Below the pieces are notes generated by a model. That model was not told the DNA's origin. It ran no database searches and saw nothing but the letters and a program-made list of their open reading frames with translations. Position numbers and translations under genes: made by a program. Of a stretch of 64,000 nt of DNA, positions 35,011 to 42,900 are shown in pieces; the first letter of the stretch is position 1; each line of letters begins with the position of its first letter. Origin of the DNA: CAJCIW01 sp963833965. GTDB taxonomy: Bacteria; Chlamydiota; Chlamydiia; Chlamydiales; Rhabdochlamydiaceae. Location: positions 248,001 through 312,000 of the forward strand of contig CAWHZZ010000002.1 in NCBI GenBank assembly GCA_963833965.1. Reading direction: 5' to 3'.

Positions 35011-35899
35011 CAAGAATATTCGTGACGATGTCTCTACTGCACTGAAAGAGTTTGATTCCCGGAGTATAAAAATACTCGATGTCATAAGGAAAATAAATCT
35101 TATATTTTTTTGCGTAGTCCAGAATTTTCTTCATTCCCGATCGACGAACAATCATTGAAGCGGAGCCAAAGCGCATTCCAATTTTTATAAAATCTTCACC
35201 AATGTTGGTGCGTGTTGTATAGTATTCTACGGGCTCGGTCCGTTGAAAATTTGGCTTTGGTCGAACCCATCCACAAGGGACAGGCAGGCCGTTTGCGCCT
35301 TTAATTTCATTATCGGTAAATAGGACGTCCCATTCTTTGCCTGTAAGGGCATCTAACTTGTCAATGAGTGAAGAGAGTTTTAATGGGTTTTCAACGACTT
35401 GAATATCATCTTCGATGATCCAAATTGTCTCATAGCCCGAGTCGTAGGCGTCTTGAAGGATCGATAAATGGCTCATAAAACAACCAATGGCGCCGCGGCT
35501 TAAAGAATGGCAATAATAAGTCATGCCCTCTTCTTTCATGACCTCAAAGCTAATGTATTCCTCTCCATCCTTATGTCTGAAAACAGTGGCAATTGGCCGC
35601 CCCATTCCTTGCTGGTATTGAACTCCAAGATCATCGATAGCCTGAAAACTCAATTTCCATCCATTGACAGCAGAAAATCTGAGGGGAGTAATTCCGTAGG
35701 GAGTCAATTGATCCAAAGTCATTTTCAGTTTTTCAGTGCGATGATCCAGATTAATCAGATAAATAAAATCAATGTTCCTCATTGAATGAATGCCAGATTT
35801 GTTTTCAATCTTTTTGAAATAATTTTCAATATTGGCATTCAAGGAGAATGAAAACATCGCGAATACAATTGGCAAATAACGTGAAAGATTTTTCAACAT
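34880..35899 (-). CDS. GT25-family glycosyltransferase (copy 2), 3' end replaced by IS sequence
   Basis: A close paralog of copy 1: FIYLINLDHRTEKLK, FSAVNGWKLSF, RGAIGCFMSHLSIL, IWIIEDDIQVV. The start at MLKNLSRYLPIVF gives a signal-like N-terminus (cleavage near NANI); the longer frame to 35944 lies in the upstream gene. After TNI the frame runs into antisense IS630 sequence for about 45 residues, replacing the natural tail now found at 34222-34272. The catalytic core is intact, so activity may survive. Confidence 0.78.
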   Translation of the reverse strand: MLKNLSRYLPIVFAMFSFSLNANIENYFKKIENKSGIHSMRNIDFIYLINLDHRTEKLKMTLDQLTPYGITPLRFSAVNGWKLSFQAIDDLGVQYQQGMGRPIATVFRHKDGEEYISFEVMKEEGMTYYCHSLSRGAIGCFMSHLSILQDAYDSGYETIWIIEDDIQVVENPLKLSSLIDKLDALTGKEWDVLFTDNEIKGANGLPVPCGWVRPKPNFQRTEPVEYYTTRTNIGEDFIKIGMRFGSASMIVRRSGMKKILDYAKKYKIYFPYDIEYFYTPGIKLFQCSRDIVTNILDEVSKFLKKSSIASASTVSYSCVKNFIPVRQTAPQGVTSTASQ

Positions 35900-35913
35900 G
35901 GATAGTAACCTTT

Positions 35914-36543
35914 TTAAGGATTCTGTTCGAGATACCAAAACCATCCATCTGCATGAACGGTTAGATTTCGCAATTGGGCAAAAAGATGGACTGCTCTCTG
36001 AACGGGGAGATCATGTCCCCAAAGGTAATCATCTCCACAAAGAACGCCATGGCCTTCGACTAAAGGGAACCAGCTGCACAAGTCTTCATAGACGCTATAA
36101 AAATCGTGAGTGGCATCTAGATAAACGAGATCCGGCCTGATATTCAAGGTTCTCGATGCTTCATAGCTTGACATACGGATGGGAATAATTTTATCCGTGA
36201 GATTTTCGTGGATGACGTTTGAGAGAAACTGGCGATATAGATTGGTAAGATCAAACGGTCTGTTATCTTCGTTGGGGGACCCTAACCAGTGGTCAACCGC
36301 ATAGACAAGACCATCTGGGCGGATCGTCTTTGCGATATGGCGAGTCGAAAGCCCCAACCAGCTGCCGACTTCGATCACTATCTTTGGATTTTTCTCTTTG
36401 ATCAATTTCTCCATAGGAATTGCGTTTGAATACCATCCTTGGGGATTATATGGGAGCAGTTCGACGGAATCATATGGAGGAGGCAGGTCTGCATTAAGTA
36501 TTGTCGATGTCGCGAAAAGCAAAAACAGCAATTTTTTCATCAT
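35914..36543 (-). CDS. Methyltransf_24-type SAM methyltransferase with signal peptide
   Basis: A 209-residue protein: a signal peptide (MMKKLLFLLFATSTILNA, cleavage before DL), then a class I methyltransferase core with IVIEVGSWLGLSTRHIA (motif I), LVYAVDHW (motif II) and PDLVYLDATHDFYSVYEDL, characteristic of the Methyltransf_24 / cephalosporin hydroxylase-like group. It lies 14 bases upstream of GT25 copy 2 and is probably first in that three-gene minus-strand unit. Confidence 0.82.
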   Translation of the reverse strand: MMKKLLFLLFATSTILNADLPPPYDSVELLPYNPQGWYSNAIPMEKLIKEKNPKIVIEVGSWLGLSTRHIAKTIRPDGLVYAVDHWLGSPNEDNRPFDLTNLYRQFLSNVIHENLTDKIIPIRMSSYEASRTLNIRPDLVYLDATHDFYSVYEDLCSWFPLVEGHGVLCGDDYLWGHDLPVQRAVHLFAQLRNLTVHADGWFWYLEQNP

Positions 36544-36645
36544 TCTCCCTAGTGGATGTTAATTTTTTTTTAATGAAAAATAGCGAAAGTGTTACAATTT
36601 TGCAACCAGAAATAGGGATTTAAATCTTACTCTTCAGAGGTGAAA

Positions 36646-37815
36646 ATGGTGCGTCGAATATTTTTTCTTTTTGTCCTCATTGTTATTCCTTTTTTAGTGC
36701 GAGCCAAAGATAAGGTCTGCCTCAACATGATTGTCAAAAATGAGAAAGATGTGATCATCCGCTGTTTGGATTCTGTAGTTCCTCTGATTGATTATTGGGT
36801 TATCGTCGATACAGGCTCGGAGGACGGGACTCAAGAGATCATCAAAAAACATCTGAATAAAATCCCCGGAGAACTCTATGAGCGTTCGTGGAGAAATTTT
36901 GGAGAAAATCGTTCCGAAGCGTATGACCTTGCCAAAGGCAAAGGAGATTACATTTTGTTTATGGACGCGGATGATATTTTGGAATATGAGCCTGGCTTCC
37001 AATTTTCCGATCTGACCCATGACCTGTATTTAATGTGGCGGGGAAGTAAAGGCTATTCCTATCAAAAGCCTCAGCTGGCGAAAGCCGATCTTCCCTGGAG
37101 ATGGGTCGGAGTCACTCATGAATATTTGGATTGCCCGGTTCCTTATTCATCGGAGCTCCTCACCGATGTGAAATATACAACTCTCAGCGGTGGGGCCAGT
37201 GCGAAAAATTCACGCCAAAAGTTTCTGCGCAATGTCAAGTTATTGAGAGAAGGGCTAATTAAAGAACCTGACAATGAGCGCTATGTTTTCTATTTAGCGG
37301 AAAGCTATCGCGATGCGGGTGAAAAAGGAAAGGCGCTCGAATGGTTTCAAAAACGCGTCGATCGGGGAGGATGGGCTGAAGAGGTCTTTTGGTCAAAGCT
37401 TCAGATTGCACATATACTCCGAGACATCGGTTTGCCTCATGACATTGTGATCGATTCCTATAAAGACGCTCAGCGCTACCGGCCGCATCGAGTTGAACCG
37501 ATTTATTACCTTGTTGAGGCCTACAATAAAAAGGGAGAATATCAAAAAGCCTATGATTGTATCCAAGCGAGAAAACAAATCCTAAAATCTGATCAAAAAG
37601 ACATTCTTTTCAACGAAGATTGGATTGATCAATATGGCCTTCTTTTTCAAGAGTCGATCTGTTTATTTTACCTTGGATTGCATCAGGAGTCTTTGGAAGC
37701 CTGCGATCGGCTTTTGGCAAACGAAGATTTGCCCGAAGGTTGGCGCAAACAAACCGAGATTAATCGGACATTTCCTTTAACCAAACTCAAAGAAACAAAG
37801 AAGTCATCACTTTGA
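36646..37815 (+). CDS. Exported GT2 glycosyltransferase with TPR-like C-terminus
   Basis: A 389-residue protein with a signal-like N-terminus (MVRRIFFLFVLIVIPFLVRA, then KD). GT2 core: VCLNMIVKNEKDVIIRCLDSV, IVDTGSEDGTQEII and ILFMDADDILEY with the DxD motif. The C-terminal half is helical with TPR-like units (YVFYLAESYRDAGEKGKALEWF, IYYLVEAYNKKGEYQKAYD). It resembles the first two parts of the 23905 protein. CAGAGG lies about 5 bases before the ATG at 36646, which decides the start over GTG at 36640. Confidence 0.83.
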   Translation: MVRRIFFLFVLIVIPFLVRAKDKVCLNMIVKNEKDVIIRCLDSVVPLIDYWVIVDTGSEDGTQEIIKKHLNKIPGELYERSWRNFGENRSEAYDLAKGKGDYILFMDADDILEYEPGFQFSDLTHDLYLMWRGSKGYSYQKPQLAKADLPWRWVGVTHEYLDCPVPYSSELLTDVKYTTLSGGASAKNSRQKFLRNVKLLREGLIKEPDNERYVFYLAESYRDAGEKGKALEWFQKRVDRGGWAEEVFWSKLQIAHILRDIGLPHDIVIDSYKDAQRYRPHRVEPIYYLVEAYNKKGEYQKAYDCIQARKQILKSDQKDILFNEDWIDQYGLLFQESICLFYLGLHQESLEACDRLLANEDLPEGWRKQTEINRTFPLTKLKETKKSSL

Positions 37816-37872
37816 TCATTTCCTTATCAGCTCAGAGGCGGTCGCGATATCGATAGGACGATTTAACTTTCT

Positions 37873-38248
37873 GTATATACTGCTTCCACTTGAAAGTTAT
37901 GAAAATTTCTGCTTCAGCATCTTCACTTACGGCCGTGGTTTTACCATGGCCTTTTTGTTCGTTTCCATCGACCATGTGCTTGCACATGGTCTGCTTCAAC
38001 AAACAAAAAATTGAAGCGCTGAAATTGAAATTTCCTATAACTTTCAAGTGTCAGCAGTATATACCGGTTCCACTGGAAAGTTATGAAAATTTCTGCTTCA
38101 GCATCTTCACTTACGGCCGTGGTTTTACCATGGCCTTTTTGTTCGTTTCCATCGACCATGTGCTTGCACATGGTCTGCTTCAACAAACAAAAAATTGAAG
38201 CGCTGAAATTGAAATTTCCTATAACTTTCAAGTGGCAGCAGTATATAC
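37873..38248 (+). repeat. Two tandem copies of a 184-bp palindromic repeat
   Basis: The period is 184 bases (compare 37901 and 38085). Each unit is itself a long inverted repeat: CACTTGAAAGTTATGAAAATTTC pairs roughly with GAAATTTCCTATAACTTTCAAGTG, in slices under 20 identical bases. GTATATAC marks the outer ends and the joint. The units are almost identical inside. They occupy the 410-base gap at 37816-38227, and the second copy's edge encodes the last residues of the adjacent methyltransferase. Confidence 0.85.
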
Positions 38249-38944
38249 ACAAACATCGTTTACTTTCTTTTTTTTAAAAACCATGCAATTCCCGCCGTCG
38301 ATGAGTTTGACAACGTCGCATTGCTCCAAGAGCAGTTCAATGGCCGGCTGTGCATTTTCCCATAAAGAATCGTTTAAAAGAATGTATCCGCCTGTTCGGA
38401 CCTTGGGAAGAAAAGCTTTAACATCGCTTGTGAAGCCCTGCTCAGAATGCTGCCCATCGATATGCAATAGGTCGATATGATCGATGAAAGGAGCTGCAAT
38501 TTGGGAGGTTACTGTCATGGTTATGCAATAAGGTTCAAGTTCAAGTCTTTTGATTGCTTTTATGTAGGAATCATAAACATAGGCATAGTCGAGCTGAAAC
38601 CACCATCTAAAATCTGCTGCATCTCTGATCGGGTCAAAACATTGGATGCACTCCAACCTATCCCATGGGTCTATTCCAAAGATAGTTCCAGATCCCAGTA
38701 ATTTTAAAGTAGCAGCTACAGGAATAAGAGAAGAACCCCCGAAGACGCCAATATCTACACACACTTTAGGTTTTAATTCCAAAGTCAAATCGATCAGCGT
38801 CAATGCTTTTTCTTCAGAGCACCATCCTTCCAATGTTGGGCGGAGAATGCAGATTTGTTTTTTTAATGATTCAACATCATCTTCTGCACAAAGCAATCGC
38901 GAAAAGAGCAAGAGTGCCAGAAATAAATAAAGGTTTTTTTTCAT
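38228..38944 (-). CDS. SAM methyltransferase with signal peptide
   Basis: A 238-residue protein starting MKKNLYLFLALLLFSRLLCA (signal peptide, cleavage before EDD). The core is of the Methyltransf_24 type: VCVDIGVFGGSSLIPVA, IFGIDPWDRLEC, IDLLHIDGQHSEQG and GGYILLNDSLW. It is a paralog of the gene at 38952, which lies 8 bases upstream on the same strand. Its last residues (VYTAAT) are encoded by the edge of the 184-bp repeat. Confidence 0.82.
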   Translation of the reverse strand: MKKNLYLFLALLLFSRLLCAEDDVESLKKQICILRPTLEGWCSEEKALTLIDLTLELKPKVCVDIGVFGGSSLIPVAATLKLLGSGTIFGIDPWDRLECIQCFDPIRDAADFRWWFQLDYAYVYDSYIKAIKRLELEPYCITMTVTSQIAAPFIDHIDLLHIDGQHSEQGFTSDVKAFLPKVRTGGYILLNDSLWENAQPAIELLLEQCDVVKLIDGGNCMVFKKKKVNDVCVYTAAT

Positions 38945-38951
38945 CGACTTT

Positions 38952-39683
38952 TTAAGGTTTTACCCAAACCCCCCAATCACTTGAATCCGAAAACTCTGCG
39001 AACTTAATACAATGGTCATTTAACCATTCTACCGCTTTTGCCTCAGTGTACATTCCTTTTTCATACCAGTGAATATCATCCAAAATGATCCATCCGCCGC
39101 TTTTCACGAGAGGGACCCATTTGGTGACATCAAGAAAGGATGTTTGTTCGGCGTGGTTGCCATCGATGTGCAAAAGATCAATATCGTAGATAAGAGGAGC
39201 TTTTTCCGAGGTGGTCCTAATCAGTTGAATTTGATCACCAAGTTGAAATTGGTTAATTTTACCGAGAAGATCTTGTAGAACCCCAATGTGATCAGCTTTT
39301 TGCCAATAATTCTGATTGGCTTCTTCAATGCTCCACATGACGGATTCATAGCTATCCCAAGGATCGATTCCATAGGCAATTCCATCTCCAATCGATTTCA
39401 TTGCATAAGCCATTGGAATGAGAGATCTGCCGCCCCATACGCCAATTTCCACAATGACCTTTGGTTCATATTTGAGAACGAGATCGACTAAAAATTCTCC
39501 TTTGAACAAAGAACACCAACCGATGCATTGGTTCATGCAGTCCAATGCTTTTTGTTTTGTGACTGCAGGGGGTTCTCGGGAAATGATTTTTTGGAATGAA
39601 TCAACAGAGCGATGGGGATTTTCGGCGATGCTATATTCATAATAGGAATCAGGGGGGGTGTTTTCGTAGGAAACATGATCCAT
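38952..39683 (-). CDS. SAM methyltransferase without signal peptide
   Basis: A 243-residue paralog of the 38228 protein: VIVEIGVWGGRSLIPMA, AYGIDPWDSYESV, IDLLHIDGNHAEQT and GGWIILDDIHWYE. Unlike every other intact island enzyme it begins with a polar, acidic leader (MDHVSYENTPPDSYYEY) and no signal peptide. It may work in the cytoplasm, or be exported another way. AGAG precedes the ATG. First gene of a two-gene unit. Confidence 0.82.
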   Translation of the reverse strand: MDHVSYENTPPDSYYEYSIAENPHRSVDSFQKIISREPPAVTKQKALDCMNQCIGWCSLFKGEFLVDLVLKYEPKVIVEIGVWGGRSLIPMAYAMKSIGDGIAYGIDPWDSYESVMWSIEEANQNYWQKADHIGVLQDLLGKINQFQLGDQIQLIRTTSEKAPLIYDIDLLHIDGNHAEQTSFLDVTKWVPLVKSGGWIILDDIHWYEKGMYTEAKAVEWLNDHCIKFAEFSDSSDWGVWVKP

Positions 39684-39886
39684 GATTTTTCTCTTGTGTA
39701 TAGGAGTGGTAAAATCAATATTACTTTTGTGGTGTTCGACAAGTTTGCAGAATCTTTTTTAAAACAAAAAATATTTAAATACAACAAGAAACGGATTCCT
39801 CTCCAGAAAACTTCAAGTAGACTGTTTATGGTCTTGTTGCGGAAATAAAAAAAAATTATGCATCTTGAAAATTAGGTGAGTTAGGC

Positions 39887-39916
39887 TTGACACTGAGGCG
39901 TCAATGCTAGGATAAT
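39887..39916 (+). promoter_or_regulatory. Predicted promoter of the Asp23-AmaP-like pair
   Basis: TTGACA at 39887-39892, an 18-base spacer and GATAAT at 39911-39916, 26 bases before the ATG at 39943. The -35 box is a perfect consensus. The rest of the 259-base gap (39684-39942) is AT-rich with no further feature. Confidence 0.6.
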
Positions 39917-39942
39917 AGTTGCTCTAGAAAGAGGGGTGGGGC

Positions 39943-40404
39943 ATGCATAATCCGCTTAAGCAAATTGACACCAAGGAAGTTGAACTTCCTGAGACGGTGT
40001 TTATCCGAGACATCGAGAGCAAAGTTTTCCAGTCTATAGTGCTTCAAGCTTTAAGTCAGATTGAAGGCGTGGAGACGCTGGAAGGTGGTCTTTTCGATAA
40101 CCTTTTGGGGGATGGTTTAGATGGCATCAAAGGGATCCATGTCGATCAGGACCAGAAGACGCACAGTGTGAATGTTCGGATTGAGATCAATGTGGCCTAT
40201 GGCATCTGTATTCCCGATAAAGCGGAAGAGATTCAGAACAAAATTCTGCAGGACATTAGCCGCCTGACGGGCTTGCATGTGGGCGCTGTGCATGTGATTT
40301 TTAAAAACCTGATCTCTAGCAAGGCAAAGCCAAACCTGGAAGAGATGTTGGAGAAAAAAGTCAAATCGATCAAAGTCTCAGAATCGTACAACGAATTGTT
40401 TTGA
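39943..40404 (+). CDS. Asp23/Gls24-family envelope protein
   Basis: A 153-residue protein with the Asp23 (DUF322) pattern: VFIRDIESKVFQSIVLQALSQIEGV, then HSVNVRIEINVAYGICIPDKAEEIQNKI and TGLHVGAVHVIF. In Gram-positive bacteria Asp23 is a membrane-associated alkaline-shock protein held by AmaP. Here the next gene looks like an AmaP-type anchor, supporting the assignment. Confidence 0.8.
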   Translation: MHNPLKQIDTKEVELPETVFIRDIESKVFQSIVLQALSQIEGVETLEGGLFDNLLGDGLDGIKGIHVDQDQKTHSVNVRIEINVAYGICIPDKAEEIQNKILQDISRLTGLHVGAVHVIFKNLISSKAKPNLEEMLEKKVKSIKVSESYNELF

Positions 40405-40406
40405 GG

Positions 40407-40913
40407 ATGAAAACAGGCAATCTTCTCTTTTCCGCCGTGCAGTTCATTTTTGTGGTCTTAGTTCTACTCCTCGGCGCTTTTTTTGTCGGACTTCAATATG
40501 CGCCGCAATTGCAAAGCGACATTGCGGCCTTTTTTTCAAAGGGATCTGCCCATTTTTCTTGGATCGGATATTGCATCCTTGGCTGCGGCGCGCTGCTGCT
40601 ACTGGGATTTTATGCCATGCACAGAGGCGGCTATTATCGTTTCAAAATGGGGCGGCATGAGGTTTTCGTCGACACGGCCGTGGTCCAAGGGTATGTGCAG
40701 GAGTATTGGAAAAAATGCTTTCCCGGCCAAGATCTTTCCGTGGAGATTGATCTGGCCAAAGATCAGAGAATTTCTGTTGTTGTGGAAATGCCGATGCTGC
40801 CTTTAGAGAAACAACAGGACATTTTGGAAAAGGCTGAAAACGACTTAAGCCAAATCCTGCAAAAGCATCTCGGCTATCGAAAGGATTTTCTATTCTCGAT
40901 TCTTCTAAAGTAA
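40407..40913 (+). CDS. AmaP-like membrane anchor protein
   Basis: About 168 residues with two transmembrane segments (LLFSAVQFIFVVLVLLLGAFFVGL and WIGYCILGCGALLLLGFYAM) followed by a soluble tail of strands and helix. This fits the AmaP family, which recruits Asp23 to the membrane. The ATG at 40407 lies 2 bases after the asp23 stop; a TTG at 40401 overlapping that stop is an alternative start. Confidence 0.65.
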   Translation: MKTGNLLFSAVQFIFVVLVLLLGAFFVGLQYAPQLQSDIAAFFSKGSAHFSWIGYCILGCGALLLLGFYAMHRGGYYRFKMGRHEVFVDTAVVQGYVQEYWKKCFPGQDLSVEIDLAKDQRISVVVEMPMLPLEKQQDILEKAENDLSQILQKHLGYRKDFLFSILLK

Positions 40914-41082
40914 GAACCTATCCCAGTAAAATTTTTCGTCGATTTTCGAGATTATTTTGGCCGCTTTTCGATCCAAATGCGGGGGGTTATATCAACCTTC
41001 GTATATTACCCCCCGCATTTGGATCGAAAAGCGGCTCAAAAGAACCCGAAAATCGACTCAAACTTTTTACTGGGATAGGTTC
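40914..41082 (+). repeat. 169-bp palindromic repeat between convergent genes
   Basis: Arms GAACCTATCCCAGTAAAA and its inverse ending TACTGGGATAGGTTC are continued inward by TCGATTTTCG / CGAAAATCGA, then CCGCTTTTCGATCCAAATGC and its exact inverse, and GGGGGG/CCCCCC. It lies between the AmaP-like gene and uvrC and encodes the last four residues and stop of UvrC. Confidence 0.8.
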
Positions 41083-42896
41083 AAAATCTGCCTTAAAATC
41101 GCGATGTCTTTTTGCGTGACGCCTTTGACTTGCTTGAGCTCATCTTCTGAAGCGTGGCGGATCTTTTCGACGCTGCCAAAATGGCGCAGCAGACGCCCGC
41201 GCTTGACGGGGCCGATGCCGGGAATATTGTCTAATAGGCTTGAGATAAGTCGCTTTTGCCTGCGGTGGCGGTGGAAGCCCAATGCTTTGCGGTGGGCCTC
41301 GTCGCGCACTTTCTGAAGCAGAAAAAGCAGACTCGAGCGGGGATTGAGGTGGATGGGGTCGTGGTTTTCCGGCAAAAAGACGCGTTCTGCTGTCATGCCT
41401 TTATCGTGCCTCCCTTCTTCTTTGGCGAGGGCGATCAGATCGACGGAGGCGATGTCGAGCTCTTTGAACACTTCCAAGCCGACGTTTAGCTGTCCTTTGC
41501 CGCCGTCGAGAATGATCAGATCGGGCAGATCATCGGCTTGCTTAGAACGGGTGAGATGACGCGTCAGCACTTCGCGCATGGCGCCGTAATCATCTCCTTT
41601 CAAAGCGGTTTTGATTTTGAATAGGCGTGTGCGCTTTTTGTCTTTTTCTCCATCGGTAAATGCGACAAGCGATGCGACGGGATCTGTCCCGGAGATGTTG
41701 GAGGTGTCGAAACATTCGATCCGTTTTGGATAGCGGTTTAACTTGAGTGTCTCTTGCAGATCGAGCAGCATCTTCTCTTTGAGTTCGAGATGGTTCTTCT
41801 CCTGCTGGAAATTAGTCTTGGCGTTTTCTTCGGCGATGCCAACTAGGGCTCTTTTTTCCCCTTTTTGAGGGTGCACGATCGCGACCTTTTTTTTTGGGTG
41901 AGACTCGGAGAGGATTTCAGAAATGATATCAGCGTCCTTTAAGGCAGTCGGCACCAGAATTTCATCAGGTAAGGTTTGAAGGTTTTTGTAATGTTGCAAG
42001 ATGAAGGAGGAGAAGAGATCTTCCTCATCCTCCAAAATATTGGAAAAGGAGTAATGTTCGGAGCCGACGAGTTTGCCTTCACGGAAAAGCAGCTGCACGA
42101 GCATCACCTCTTCCCCTTCGCGGTAGATGGCCAGGGCATCGCTGTTTTTGCCGTTGACTTTGACGACAAGGGCCTGTGTCTGAATCACATGTTCAATTTG
42201 GCGGATCGTTTGTAAAATGGCCGCCGCGCGCTCATATTCTGTATTGTCAGAAGCTATTTTCATCTGTGAGTAGAGCTGCTTCAAAATCTCTTTGTCTTGG
42301 CCCTTGAGGAATTTGATGGCGCCATCGACGTAACCATCATACTCCTCTTTCGTGCATTTGCCGACACAGGGGGCGATGCAGCGTTTGATCGAATAGAGAA
42401 GGCAAGGGCGTGTGCGCCGTTTGAGTTCCTCGTCGCTGCATTGGCGTAAGGGAAATAAGCGGGTGAGCATTTCGTAGGTTTGCCGCGCGGCAAAGGCGCT
42501 AGTATAGGGGCCGAAATAAAGGCCATCTTTTTTGGGGGTGCCTTTATAGCGGATCAGCCGGATCATCGGCCAGGGGTGGCGGTTGTTGATCATCAGGCTG
42601 ATGAAAGTTTTGTCGTCTTTGAGGATGGCGTTGAATTTGGGCTGGTGCTTTTTGATGAGTGTATTTTCCAACAACAAAGCTTCCTTCTCTGAGGGAACGA
42701 CAATGGTGTCGATATGCGCGATCTGCTGGATGAGGAAAGGAATCATCGGGCGGCTGTCAGCCAGAGAAAAATACTGTTTGATCCGGTTTTTGAGCTGATT
42801 GGCCTTTCCGACGTAGATCACCTTGTTCTCGGCGTTTTTCATCAGATAGACGCCTGGCTTCATCGGAAATTGATCTAGGAGCTTTACGTCGAACAT
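41067..42896 (-). CDS. uvrC: Excinuclease ABC subunit C
   Basis: A 609-residue nucleotide-excision-repair nuclease. The GIY-YIG domain opens the protein (KPGVYLMKNAENKVIYVGKA), the cysteine cluster follows (CLLYSIKRCIAPC), then the UvrB-binding motif, the RNase H-like nuclease core (DLIILDGGKGQLNVGLEV) and the C-terminal helix-hairpin-helix (IPGIGPVKRGRLLRHFGS). It follows mutS by 4 bases. Its last residues (NLSQ) come from the palindromic repeat. Confidence 0.96.
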   Translation of the reverse strand: MFDVKLLDQFPMKPGVYLMKNAENKVIYVGKANQLKNRIKQYFSLADSRPMIPFLIQQIAHIDTIVVPSEKEALLLENTLIKKHQPKFNAILKDDKTFISLMINNRHPWPMIRLIRYKGTPKKDGLYFGPYTSAFAARQTYEMLTRLFPLRQCSDEELKRRTRPCLLYSIKRCIAPCVGKCTKEEYDGYVDGAIKFLKGQDKEILKQLYSQMKIASDNTEYERAAAILQTIRQIEHVIQTQALVVKVNGKNSDALAIYREGEEVMLVQLLFREGKLVGSEHYSFSNILEDEEDLFSSFILQHYKNLQTLPDEILVPTALKDADIISEILSESHPKKKVAIVHPQKGEKRALVGIAEENAKTNFQQEKNHLELKEKMLLDLQETLKLNRYPKRIECFDTSNISGTDPVASLVAFTDGEKDKKRTRLFKIKTALKGDDYGAMREVLTRHLTRSKQADDLPDLIILDGGKGQLNVGLEVFKELDIASVDLIALAKEEGRHDKGMTAERVFLPENHDPIHLNPRSSLLFLLQKVRDEAHRKALGFHRHRRQKRLISSLLDNIPGIGPVKRGRLLRHFGSVEKIRHASEDELKQVKGVTQKDIAILRQILNLSQ

Positions 42897-42900
42897 AGGC

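Noticed and set aside
34839..35045. Separate small gene in the IS630 region
   Set aside because: It is the last frame of the broken transposase.
37873..38248. Possible CRISPR-like array
   Set aside because: Only two units, each 184 bases and palindromic along its whole length, with no spacers and no cas genes nearby.
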